Shown here: positions 57,626-64,000 of the stretch, in pieces
How the letters are laid out: each line of letters opens with the position of its first letter
Position numbering within the stretch: the stretch's first letter is position 1
Origin: Lysinimonas soli
GTDB lineage: Bacteria; Actinomycetota; Actinomycetes; Actinomycetales; Microbacteriaceae
Reading direction: 5' to 3'
NCBI RefSeq assembly: GCF_042655435.1
Contig: NZ_JBHSMG010000001.1
Location: 1,302,001-1,366,000 of the forward strand
DNA: 64,000 bases
Notes under the pieces: generated by a model
Database searches by the model: none
Told to the model about the DNA's origin: nothing
The model's input: only the letters and a program-made list of their open reading frames with translations
Made by a program: the position numbers and the translations under genes

Positions 57626-60226
57626 TCAGCCCTTGGTGGCGATGTTGACGACGCGCGGGGCGCGCACGATCACGTTGACGATCTCGCGGTCGCCGATCGA
57701 GCGGGCCACCGCCTCCGAGGCGCGTGCCAGCCTCTCGAGCTCATCGGCGTGGATCGTCGGCGAGACCTCGAGGCGATCGCGCACCTTGCCGTCGACCTGC
57801 ACGATCGCGGTGATCGACTCCTCGACCAGCAGGGTCGGGTCGGGCTTACGCAGTCCGGCGAACGCGACGCTCCCCTCGTAGCCGAGACGCTCCCACATGT
57901 CCTCGGCCGTGTAGGGCGAGAACAGGCTCAGCAGCACCGTGACGGCCTCGATCGACTCGCGCACCGCCGGATCGCCCGCCCCGGGTCCGGCGTCGATGGT
58001 CTTGCGGATGGCGTTGACCAGCTCCATCAGGCGCGCGACCACGACGTTGAACTTGAAGGCCTCGAGCAGCCCCGGGGCGTCGGCCAGCAGCCGGTGGGTC
58101 TGGCGGCGCAAGGCGAGGTCGCCGCCCTTCCACTCGACCTCGGGCGAGGAGGTGACCTCTCCCGAGATGCGCCAGGCGCGGGCCAGGAACTTGGCCGAGC
58201 CGGTGGGCGAGACATCCGCCCAGTCGATGTCGTCCTCGGGCGGGCCAGCGAAGGCCATCGTCAGGCGCAGGGCGTCGGCGCCGTGGGCGCTCAGCTCGCT
58301 GGCGAATTCGACCAGGTTGCCCTTCGACTTCGACATCTTCGACCCGTCCATGAGCACCATGCCCTGGTTCAGCACAGCGCTGAACGGCTCCGTGAAGTTC
58401 AGGTAGCCCAGATCGAACAGCACCTTGGTGATGAAGCGCGCGTACAGCAGGTGCAGGATCGCGTGCTCCACGCCGCCCACGTACTGGTCGACGGGGGCCC
58501 ACTTGTCCGCGTTCTTGGGATCGAAGGCACGGGTGTCGTCATTCGGATCGAGGAAGCGCAGGAAGTACCAGGAGCTGTCGACGAAGGTGTCCATCGTGTC
58601 GGGGTCCCGGGTGGCCGACCGGCCGTCCGGCAGCGTGACGTTCACCCAGTCGGATGCCGCCCCCAGGGGCGACTTGCCCTTCGGCTTGAGGTCGAGCCCG
58701 GCCGAGGCCGGCAGGCGCACCGGCAGCTCGCTCTCGGGCACCGGATGCAGCGAGCCGTCTTCGGCGTGCAGGATCGGGATCGGGGTGCCCCAGTAGCGCT
58801 GACGCGAGATCAGCCAGTCGCGCAGCCGGTAGGTCTTGGCGGCACGACCGGTCCCCGCCGACTCGAGCAGCTCGATGACGCGCTGGATGGCGTTCTGCTT
58901 GCTGAGCCCGTCGAGCGGACCCGAGTTGATCATCCGCCCCGCGCCGCTCAGGGCGACCCCGGTCTCGAACGGGTTCTGCGCGGGCAGGTCGCCGGCCTCG
59001 AGCATCTCGGGCGTGATGACCGGGATGGCCCCGGTGACCGGGGCGTTGGTGTCGACGACGACCCTGACCGGCAGACCGAACCGGATGGCGAAGTCCAGGT
59101 CGCGCTGGTCGTGCGCGGGAACCGCCATGACGGCGCCGTGGCCGTAGTCGGCGAGCACGTAGTCGGCCGTCCAGACCGGCATCCGCTCCCCGTTCACGGG
59201 GTTGATCGCCCAGCGGCCCAGCGGAACGCCGGTCTTCTCGCGGCCGGCATCCTGCCGTTCCACCTCGGTGGACTTCTGCACCTGCTCCAGGTAGGCCGCG
59301 AACGCCTCCTGCACCTCGGGTGTCGAGCCCGCGGCCAGCTCGGCGGCCAACTCGGAGTCGGGAGCGACGACCATGAAGGTCGCGCCGAACAGGGTGTCGG
59401 GGCGCGTCGTGAAGACCGTGACGGGGGTCGGATGCCCCTCGATCACGAAGTCGACGTCGGCGCCGATCGAACGGCCGATCCAGTTGCGCTGCATCGCGAT
59501 GACCTTGGCGGGCCACGAGCCCTCGAGTTGGTTCAGGTCGTCGAGCAGCCGGTCGGCGTAGTCGGTGATCTTGAAGTACCACTGGGTCAGCTTCTTCTTG
59601 ACCACGACCGCGCCGGAGCGCTCACTCGTGCCATCGGCGAGCACCTGCTCGTTGGCGAGCACCGTCTGGTCCACCGGATCCCAGTTGACCCAGCTGTCCT
59701 TGCGGTACGCGAGGCCCTTCTCGTACAGCTTGAGGAACAGCCACTGGTTCCACTTGTAGTACTCGGGGTCGCTTGTGTGCAGTTCGCGGCTCCAGTCGAA
59801 GCTGTTGCCGTAGAGCTTGAAGCTCGCCTTCTGCTGCGCGATGTTGGCGTAGGTCCACTCGCGCGGGTCGGTTCCCCGCTTGATCGCCGCGTTCTCGGCG
59901 GGCAGACCGAACGAGTCCCAGCCGATCGGATGCAGCACGTTGAAACCCTGCTGACGCCAGTAGCGCGCCACGATGTCGCCGTAGGCGAACGCCTCGGCGT
60001 GCCCCATGTGCAGGTCGCCCGAGGGGTACGGGAACATGTCGAGGATGTACTTGCGCGGCTTGGCGTTGCCGTCGTCGTCGACCTGGAAGGGCTTCGTCTG
60101 CTCCCAGCGTGCCAGCCACTTCTGCTGGATGCGGTCGAAGTCGTACTCCAGCGCATCGTCGGCGCGGGCGCTGTCGCCCCGGGCGGGGGCCGTGCGGTCG
60201 GGCGCGGTGCTGTCCTGCAAGGTCAC
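57626..60226 (-). CDS. leuS: Leucyl-tRNA synthetase
   Basis: Class I synthetase charging tRNA(Leu), with an editing domain. 866 residues from GTG 60226. HIGH motif as HMGH in FPYPSGDLHMGHAEAFAYG; KMSKS in MDGSKMSKSKGNLVEFA; editing-domain TRPDTLFGATFMVVAP and the VPAHDQRDLDFA segment. The frame continues open upstream into the pabB region, but that part is antisense noise. Its product level feeds into the leuA attenuator seen at 23.9 kb. Confidence 0.98.
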   Translation of the reverse strand: MTLQDSTAPDRTAPARGDSARADDALEYDFDRIQQKWLARWEQTKPFQVDDDGNAKPRKYILDMFPYPSGDLHMGHAEAFAYGDIVARYWRQQGFNVLHPIGWDSFGLPAENAAIKRGTDPREWTYANIAQQKASFKLYGNSFDWSRELHTSDPEYYKWNQWLFLKLYEKGLAYRKDSWVNWDPVDQTVLANEQVLADGTSERSGAVVVKKKLTQWYFKITDYADRLLDDLNQLEGSWPAKVIAMQRNWIGRSIGADVDFVIEGHPTPVTVFTTRPDTLFGATFMVVAPDSELAAELAAGSTPEVQEAFAAYLEQVQKSTEVERQDAGREKTGVPLGRWAINPVNGERMPVWTADYVLADYGHGAVMAVPAHDQRDLDFAIRFGLPVRVVVDTNAPVTGAIPVITPEMLEAGDLPAQNPFETGVALSGAGRMINSGPLDGLSKQNAIQRVIELLESAGTGRAAKTYRLRDWLISRQRYWGTPIPILHAEDGSLHPVPESELPVRLPASAGLDLKPKGKSPLGAASDWVNVTLPDGRSATRDPDTMDTFVDSSWYFLRFLDPNDDTRAFDPKNADKWAPVDQYVGGVEHAILHLLYARFITKVLFDLGYLNFTEPFSAVLNQGMVLMDGSKMSKSKGNLVEFASELSAHGADALRLTMAFAGPPEDDIDWADVSPTGSAKFLARAWRISGEVTSSPEVEWKGGDLALRRQTHRLLADAPGLLEAFKFNVVVARLMELVNAIRKTIDAGPGAGDPAVRESIEAVTVLLSLFSPYTAEDMWERLGYEGSVAFAGLRKPDPTLLVEESITAIVQVDGKVRDRLEVSPTIHADELERLARASEAVARSIGDREIVNVIVRAPRVVNIATKG

Positions 60227-60288
60227 GGAGCTCTCATTCGTTGCGAGGGGGATCGGATGCGACCGGGCCGAGCGGGCAGGCGCTGCGA

Positions 60289-61647
60289 TCAAGCATCCAC
60301 AGTACCCAACCGGCGACCGGCCGCCGCTGTTCCCGGCCCGCTGACGCCCAGGGCCGCGAGCAGCGCCGCCGCCTTGAGCTTGGCTTCGGCCAGCTCCTCC
60401 TCGGGCACCGACAGCGCCGTGATGCCCCCTCCCGTGCCCACGGTGGCACCGCGCGGGTCGAGCACGATGCTCCGGATGCTCATCGCCAGATCGACGCGCC
60501 CGTCGAGACCGACGTAACCGAAGGCGCCCGCGTACAGCCCCCGGGCCCGGCCCTCGAGTTCGTCGAGAAGCTGGGTCGCACGGATCTTGGGCGCACCGGT
60601 CATCGATCCCGCCGGGAAGCACGCCTCGATCGCGTCGATCGGCCGGCGGCCGGCGGCCAGCTGCCCGCGCACGGTGCTGACCAGCTGGTGCACGTGCGGG
60701 TAGCTTTCCACCTCGAGCAATTCGGTGACCGCGACCGACCCGAGCTCGCAGACCCGCGCGAGGTCGTTGCGCATGAGGTCGACGATCATCAGGTTCTCGG
60801 CGCGCTCCTTCTCGCTCGCGCGCAGTTCGGCCGCGAGCGCCGCGTCGGCGGCGGCGGCGCTGCCGCGCGGACGGGTTCCCTTGATCGGGCGCGTCGTCAC
60901 GACACCGCTCGGATCGATGTCGAGGAAGCGCTCGGGCGAGGCGCTCAGCAGGCTGACGCCGCCGATCCTGATCAGCGCACCGTGATGCGTCACGCTCGAC
61001 GCTCGCAGCGCCAGATAGACCCCGAGCGGATCGAAGGCGCCCTCCACCTCGGCTTCGGTCGTGAGGCAGAGCTGGTAGGCCTCGCCGTCGTGGATCGCAC
61101 GCTGGCAGGCCGCCACATTGGCGAGGTAACGCGCGTCCGAGTCGTGCCAGTGCACGGTCGGCGGCGCCTGGCTGCTCCGCCCCGGAGCCGGGGGCGCGGT
61201 CCCCTGCAGGGCCAGCACCTCCTCGCGCCACCGCCCCACGGCCGCGGCGTCGTCATCGTCCCGCACGAGCAGTTCGGCGGCGCCGGTCGCGGCGTCGATC
61301 GCGATCGCCCTGTCCACGCGGAGGAACGCGGCATCGGGATACCGCGACGGCCTCGAGACGGCCACCCCGGTCGTGCCCCCGCGCAGTTCGTAGCCGAGCC
61401 ACCCGACCGCGCCGAGCCGGAAGGCAGGGGCGTCATCCGCGGCGACCACGCCCTGCGGCACGGCGCGCAGCATCTCCCAGACCGTGGCGTCGTCGACCTC
61501 GACCGGCGTGCCGGCGCCGAGATAGCTCATTCCGGCGGGCCCGCTGTCGAGCCAGAACACGTCGTCGCGCCCGCCGTAGAGCGCGGCGAAGACGGTCGCC
61601 GCGTCGAACCCCGTGCCGAGGGGCGACCGGAGCAGCGTCGGATGCAT
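60289..61647 (-). CDS. pabB: Aminodeoxychorismate synthase component I
   Basis: Chorismate-utilising enzyme converting chorismate to 4-amino-4-deoxychorismate for folate synthesis, 452 residues. PIKGTRPRG carries the Lys diagnostic of PabB; anthranilate synthase TrpE has Ala there. Also seen are GEAYQLCLTTEAEVEG, SASPERFLDI, ENLMIVDLMRNDLARVCELGSV, and PAGSMTGAPKIRATQLLDELE. Only 11 bp separate its ATG from that of the divergent lyase-like gene. No glutaminase domain (PabA) is fused. Confidence 0.94.
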   Translation of the reverse strand: MHPTLLRSPLGTGFDAATVFAALYGGRDDVFWLDSGPAGMSYLGAGTPVEVDDATVWEMLRAVPQGVVAADDAPAFRLGAVGWLGYELRGGTTGVAVSRPSRYPDAAFLRVDRAIAIDAATGAAELLVRDDDDAAAVGRWREEVLALQGTAPPAPGRSSQAPPTVHWHDSDARYLANVAACQRAIHDGEAYQLCLTTEAEVEGAFDPLGVYLALRASSVTHHGALIRIGGVSLLSASPERFLDIDPSGVVTTRPIKGTRPRGSAAAADAALAAELRASEKERAENLMIVDLMRNDLARVCELGSVAVTELLEVESYPHVHQLVSTVRGQLAAGRRPIDAIEACFPAGSMTGAPKIRATQLLDELEGRARGLYAGAFGYVGLDGRVDLAMSIRSIVLDPRGATVGTGGGITALSVPEEELAEAKLKAAALLAALGVSGPGTAAAGRRLGTVDA

Positions 61648-61658
61648 AGCCTTAGAGT
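61648..61658. promoter_or_regulatory. 11-bp divergent leaderless promoter core between pabB and pabC
   Basis: Forward TAGCCT (61647-61652) ends 6 nt before the pabC ATG. Reverse TACTCT (61654-61659) ends 6 nt before the pabB ATG. Each hexamer includes a base of the opposite start codon. Neither strand has room for a normal 5' leader. Confidence 0.5.
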
Positions 61659-62501
61659 ATGAGCGCGACGGCGACGACGTTTCGGTGGCAGGCCGGAGGG
61701 TTGAGTGCGCGCGACGACTGCGATGTCGCCCCCGCGACCATTCTCGCCGCCGATTCCTGGCTCGTCACCGAGGGCACCGTGCTCGCGATCGGGCTGCACC
61801 GGGCCCGATTCTTCGACGCCGTGACGCGCATGGCCGCGGAGCGCGGGGTGCGCGCCGACGTGGAGTCCCTCGATCTCGAGGCGTACTGGGACACGGCGAT
61901 CGCCGCCGTGCCGCGCAGCGGGGACTGGTTTCCGCGGGTCGAGTTGCGCGTGCAGCATGACGCCCCCGAACTGCTGTTCCGGCTGCGCCCGGCCCCCGAG
62001 CGCCGCCGTTCGATCGTGCTCGCCACCCACCGCGGGCGCGACCCGCGCACCGAGCCGTGGATCAAGGGTCCCGACCTGGAGGCGATGACCCGGTTGCGCA
62101 CCGACGCTCAAGCACGCGGCGCCGACGAGGCGGTCCTGTTGAGCGCGGCGAACGGCTCCGGATCCGTCTGCGATGGGTCGACCACGAGCATCGCCTGGTG
62201 GCTCGGCGATGCGATCTGCGTCCCCTCGCTCGACCTGCCCCGCGTCGACGGGGTGACGGTGCGCAGCGTACTGGCGCTGGCGGCGGCGACCGGTGTGGAC
62301 GTGCTGCACGACGCGGTCGCGCCGGAGCAGTTGGACGGGCTCGAGGTGTGGGCGCTGAACGCGCTGCACGGCATCCGGATCGTCACCGGCTGGGTCGATG
62401 GATCCGCCACCGCCGAACAGCCCGGACGGCTGGACGCCTGGCGGACGCGGCTCGACGCCCTGCGCAAGCCGTTGCCGGCCGCTGCGGAAGAGGTGGCATG
62501 A
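61659..62501 (+). CDS. pabC: Aminotransferase class IV (aminodeoxychorismate lyase-like)
   Basis: 280-residue fold-type IV PLP enzyme. The PLP Lys is in WIKGPDLEAMTRLRTDA, followed by ADEAVLLSAANGSGSVCDGSTTSIAWW and DLPRVDGVTVRSVLALAAATGVDV, the layout of PabC lyases that release pyruvate from aminodeoxychorismate. The motif GNVTEG-like loop is modified, so the exact reaction is inferred from the divergent pabB. It ends in an ATGA overlap with the DedA gene. Confidence 0.8.
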   Translation: MSATATTFRWQAGGLSARDDCDVAPATILAADSWLVTEGTVLAIGLHRARFFDAVTRMAAERGVRADVESLDLEAYWDTAIAAVPRSGDWFPRVELRVQHDAPELLFRLRPAPERRRSIVLATHRGRDPRTEPWIKGPDLEAMTRLRTDAQARGADEAVLLSAANGSGSVCDGSTTSIAWWLGDAICVPSLDLPRVDGVTVRSVLALAAATGVDVLHDAVAPEQLDGLEVWALNALHGIRIVTGWVDGSATAEQPGRLDAWRTRLDALRKPLPAAAEEVA

Positions 62502-63196
62502 TCGATCCGCTCGGCTGGATCCTCGCGATCGTCCACGACGTCGACCCGATCACGCGCACGCTGCTCGCGGCCGCCGGGATGTTCTGCGAGACGACGATCC
62601 TGATCGGGCTGCTCATTCCCGGCGACACGATCGTGCTCGTCGCGAGCACCGGGGTCTCGAACCCGGCCGAGTACCTCGGGATGCTGGTCGCCGTCATCGT
62701 CGGATCGCTGGCCGGCGAGAGCGTCGGCTACGCGCTCGGCTGGTGGTTCGGTCATCGCATCCGCGCCTCCCGGCTGGGCCGCCGGCTGGGCGAGGCGAAC
62801 TGGGTGCGCGCCGAACAGTACGTCGACCGTCGGGGCGGGATCGCGATCTTCGTGTCGCGGTTCCTCCCGGTCCTGCATTCGCTCGTGCCGCTCACCGTCG
62901 GAATGAGCGAGCTGAGGTACCGCCGCTTCATCGCCTGGACCGCCCCCGCCTGTGTCATCTGGGCGACCGCTTACGTCACCGTCGGCACGCTCGCCGCCGG
63001 AGGCTACCGTCAGCTCTCGAGCCAGCTGCACTGGGCGGGCTACCTCTTCGGAGGAGTCGTCCTGGCGTTCTTCGCGGCCGTTCTGCTGATCCGCCGTGCC
63101 ATCGAACGCCGCGAGGCGCGCCACTGGAACCCGGCGGCCACGCCCGAGACGCCGCCGCCGACCGCGCCACCGGCCATCGGCAAGCCGCGAGAATAA
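62498..63196 (+). CDS. DedA-family membrane protein
   Basis: 232 residues with five or so membrane segments. Hallmarks are the FCETTILIGLLIPGDTIVLVAS start, the GSLAGESVGYALGWWFGHRI segment, and FVSRFLPVLHSLVPLTVGMSELRYRRFIAW with the family's conserved Arg and Pro. DedA proteins are now tied to lipid-carrier (undecaprenyl phosphate) recycling and membrane homeostasis. The C-terminal tail is Pro-rich. ATG 62498 overlaps the pabC stop. Confidence 0.92.
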   Translation: MIDPLGWILAIVHDVDPITRTLLAAAGMFCETTILIGLLIPGDTIVLVASTGVSNPAEYLGMLVAVIVGSLAGESVGYALGWWFGHRIRASRLGRRLGEANWVRAEQYVDRRGGIAIFVSRFLPVLHSLVPLTVGMSELRYRRFIAWTAPACVIWATAYVTVGTLAAGGYRQLSSQLHWAGYLFGGVVLAFFAAVLLIRRAIERREARHWNPAATPETPPPTAPPAIGKPRE

Positions 63197-63204
63197 GGAG
63201 GGTA

Positions 63205-63238
63205 AGGAGGGGTGGATGCCAGGGCACCCACCCCTCCT
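63205..63238. terminator. Bidirectional terminator between DedA gene and osmoprotectant-binding gene
   Basis: AGGAGGGGTGG and CCACCCCTCCT are perfect 11-bp arms with a 12-nt loop, in the 58-bp gap between convergent genes. No T-run. Confidence 0.65.
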
Positions 63239-63254
63239 CCTGATCAGTCCCTGG

Positions 63255-64000
63255 CTACTTGGTGAAGCCGTTCGCTTTCAGCCAGTCCAGGGCGACCGTC
63301 TTGGGATCGGCCTTCTCGTCGCCGCCGGTGCGCTTGTTGAACGCGAGCAGGTCCTTCGTGGTCAGCTTCGCCGACACCTTGTCGAGCAGGGCGCTGATCT
63401 TGCTCGCCTTGCTCGCGGTGACGATCGGAACGACCTGTTGCGACGCGAAGAGGTTCTTCGGGTCGGTCAGCGTGACGAACTTGTCATCGACGATCGACGG
63501 GGTCGTCGAGTAGATGTCGGCCACCTGCACCGTGTTGTCCTGCAGAGCCTTCGCCGTCGCCGGTCCGCCGCCGTCGTTGATCGCCTGGAAGGTGATGTTG
63601 CTCAGGCCGTACACGCTCTTCAGGCCGGGAAGGCCGTCGGGGCGCGTCTCGAACTCGGGGTTGGCCGCCAGGATCACCTTGCCCGACACCTTCGCCAGGT
63701 CGGCGATCGAGGTCAGGTTGTTGGTCTTGGCGTAGTCGGCCGTCACGTTGAGCGAGTCGGAGTCGGCCGCCTCGCTGAACTCGAGAGCGGTCAGGGTCTT
63801 CGGCAGGGCGGCGTCGAGCGCCGTCTTGACGTCGGCACCCGACTTCGCGTTGGCGGTCTTGTCGAGGTACGACAGGATGCTGCCCGCGTACTCCGGGACC
63901 AGATCGATCTCACCCTTCTGCAGGGCCGAGAAGTAGGCGGCCCGCGCTCCGATGTTGACCTTGTAGCTCACCGTGACGCCGTCGGCCGCGAGGGCCTCGC
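63255..64000 (-). CDS. Glycine betaine/osmoprotectant ABC transporter substrate-binding protein (partial, 5' end outside)
   Basis: C-terminal 248 residues of a periplasmic-type binding protein of the OpuAC/ProX family; the signal peptide and start are beyond the window. Recognisable parts are ARAAYFSALQKGEIDLVPEYAGSIL, which is the family's PEYTG-like ligand segment. Also seen are LTSIADLAKVSGKVILAANPEFETRPDGLPGLKSVYGL and VQVADIYSTTPSIVDDKFVTLTDPKNLF, and the end is WLKANGFTK. It imports compatible solutes under osmotic stress. Partner genes lie outside. Confidence 0.9.
   Translation of the reverse strand, partial: EALAADGVTVSYKVNIGARAAYFSALQKGEIDLVPEYAGSILSYLDKTANAKSGADVKTALDAALPKTLTALEFSEAADSDSLNVTADYAKTNNLTSIADLAKVSGKVILAANPEFETRPDGLPGLKSVYGLSNITFQAINDGGGPATAKALQDNTVQVADIYSTTPSIVDDKFVTLTDPKNLFASQQVVPIVTASKASKISALLDKVSAKLTTKDLLAFNKRTGGDEKADPKTVALDWLKANGFTK

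Noticed and set aside
57626..61231. 1201-codon leuS frame with a 335-codon N-terminal extension
   Set aside because: The extension overlaps pabB in another frame. The LeuS N-terminus is complete from GTG 60226.
1..64000. CRISPR arrays, tRNA/rRNA genes, insertion sequences, integrases, prophage
   Set aside because: No regularly spaced repeats, cloverleaf sequences, transposase motifs or phage genes were found on reading both strands.

Overview
The window is chromosomal DNA of a high-GC actinobacterium, most likely a Microbacteriaceae member (Microbacterium/Leifsonia/Herbiconiux-like). The evidence is strong G/C bias at third codon positions, many GTG starts, pervasive 4-base ATGA/GTGA stop-start overlaps, long spurious antisense frames, leaderless-type -10 boxes, an NrtR-headed nad operon, CIRCE/HrcA control of dnaJ, and the familiar gene order lepA..hemW..hrcA-dnaJ-rsmE-HIT-phoH-ybeY-corC-era..leuA..recO-uppS..dusB-dgt-dnaG. 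No rRNA, tRNA, CRISPR array, insertion sequence or prophage was seen. Both ends cut a gene: a peptide ABC permease at the left and an osmoprotectant-binding lipoprotein at the right.

Layout. 1-2.6 kb: peptide/nickel-type ABC permease and its binding lipoprotein. 3.1-11.3 kb: DNA/RNA housekeeping genes (dnaG, dgt, dusB, glyS) mixed with a YbaK deacylase, a FrnE-like oxidoreductase with a coupled 57-residue protein, and a CPBP membrane protease. 11.4-18.0 kb: NAD synthesis operon nrtR-nadA-nadB-nadC-cysteine desulfurase, followed by a class V aminotransferase, with a promoter and a candidate NrtR operator. 18.2-24 kb: uppS-recO, three forward genes (DUF1089, SDR, TRIC channel), and leuA with a leader-peptide attenuator. 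24-33.3 kb: an accessory-looking segment between leuA and era. It holds an aminoacyl-phosphatidylglycerol synthase with an esterase, an FtsX/MacB-type ABC pair, a NarL-type two-component system, and a DUF559 nuclease-like gene bracketed by two related long hairpins.

33.4-40.8 kb: the conserved ribosome/stress block (era, corC-like, ybeY, phoH, HIT, rsmE, dnaJ, hrcA). 41-45.7 kb: two DUF4870 membrane proteins, hemW, a large acyl-CoA dehydrogenase and a DUF1990 protein. 45.8-50.3 kb: lepA, a TIGR01777 epimerase, an aminotransferase and rpsT. 50.4-53.4 kb: a forward three-gene cassette (baeRF-like, phosphoribosyltransferase, erythromycin-esterase-like). 53.4-63.2 kb: holA, comEC-comEA, leuS, divergent pabB/pabC and a DedA protein.

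The most interesting non-gene signals are: the leuA leader (a 14-codon peptide with four Leu codons and a perfect 10-bp stem); the two 18-nt-loop hairpins around the DUF559 gene; symmetric divergent leaderless promoters in the 11 bp between pabB and pabC; and identical -10 boxes at identical distance upstream of the two-component system and the ABC exporter. All calls come from reading the sequence by eye. No homology search, folding or expression data were available.
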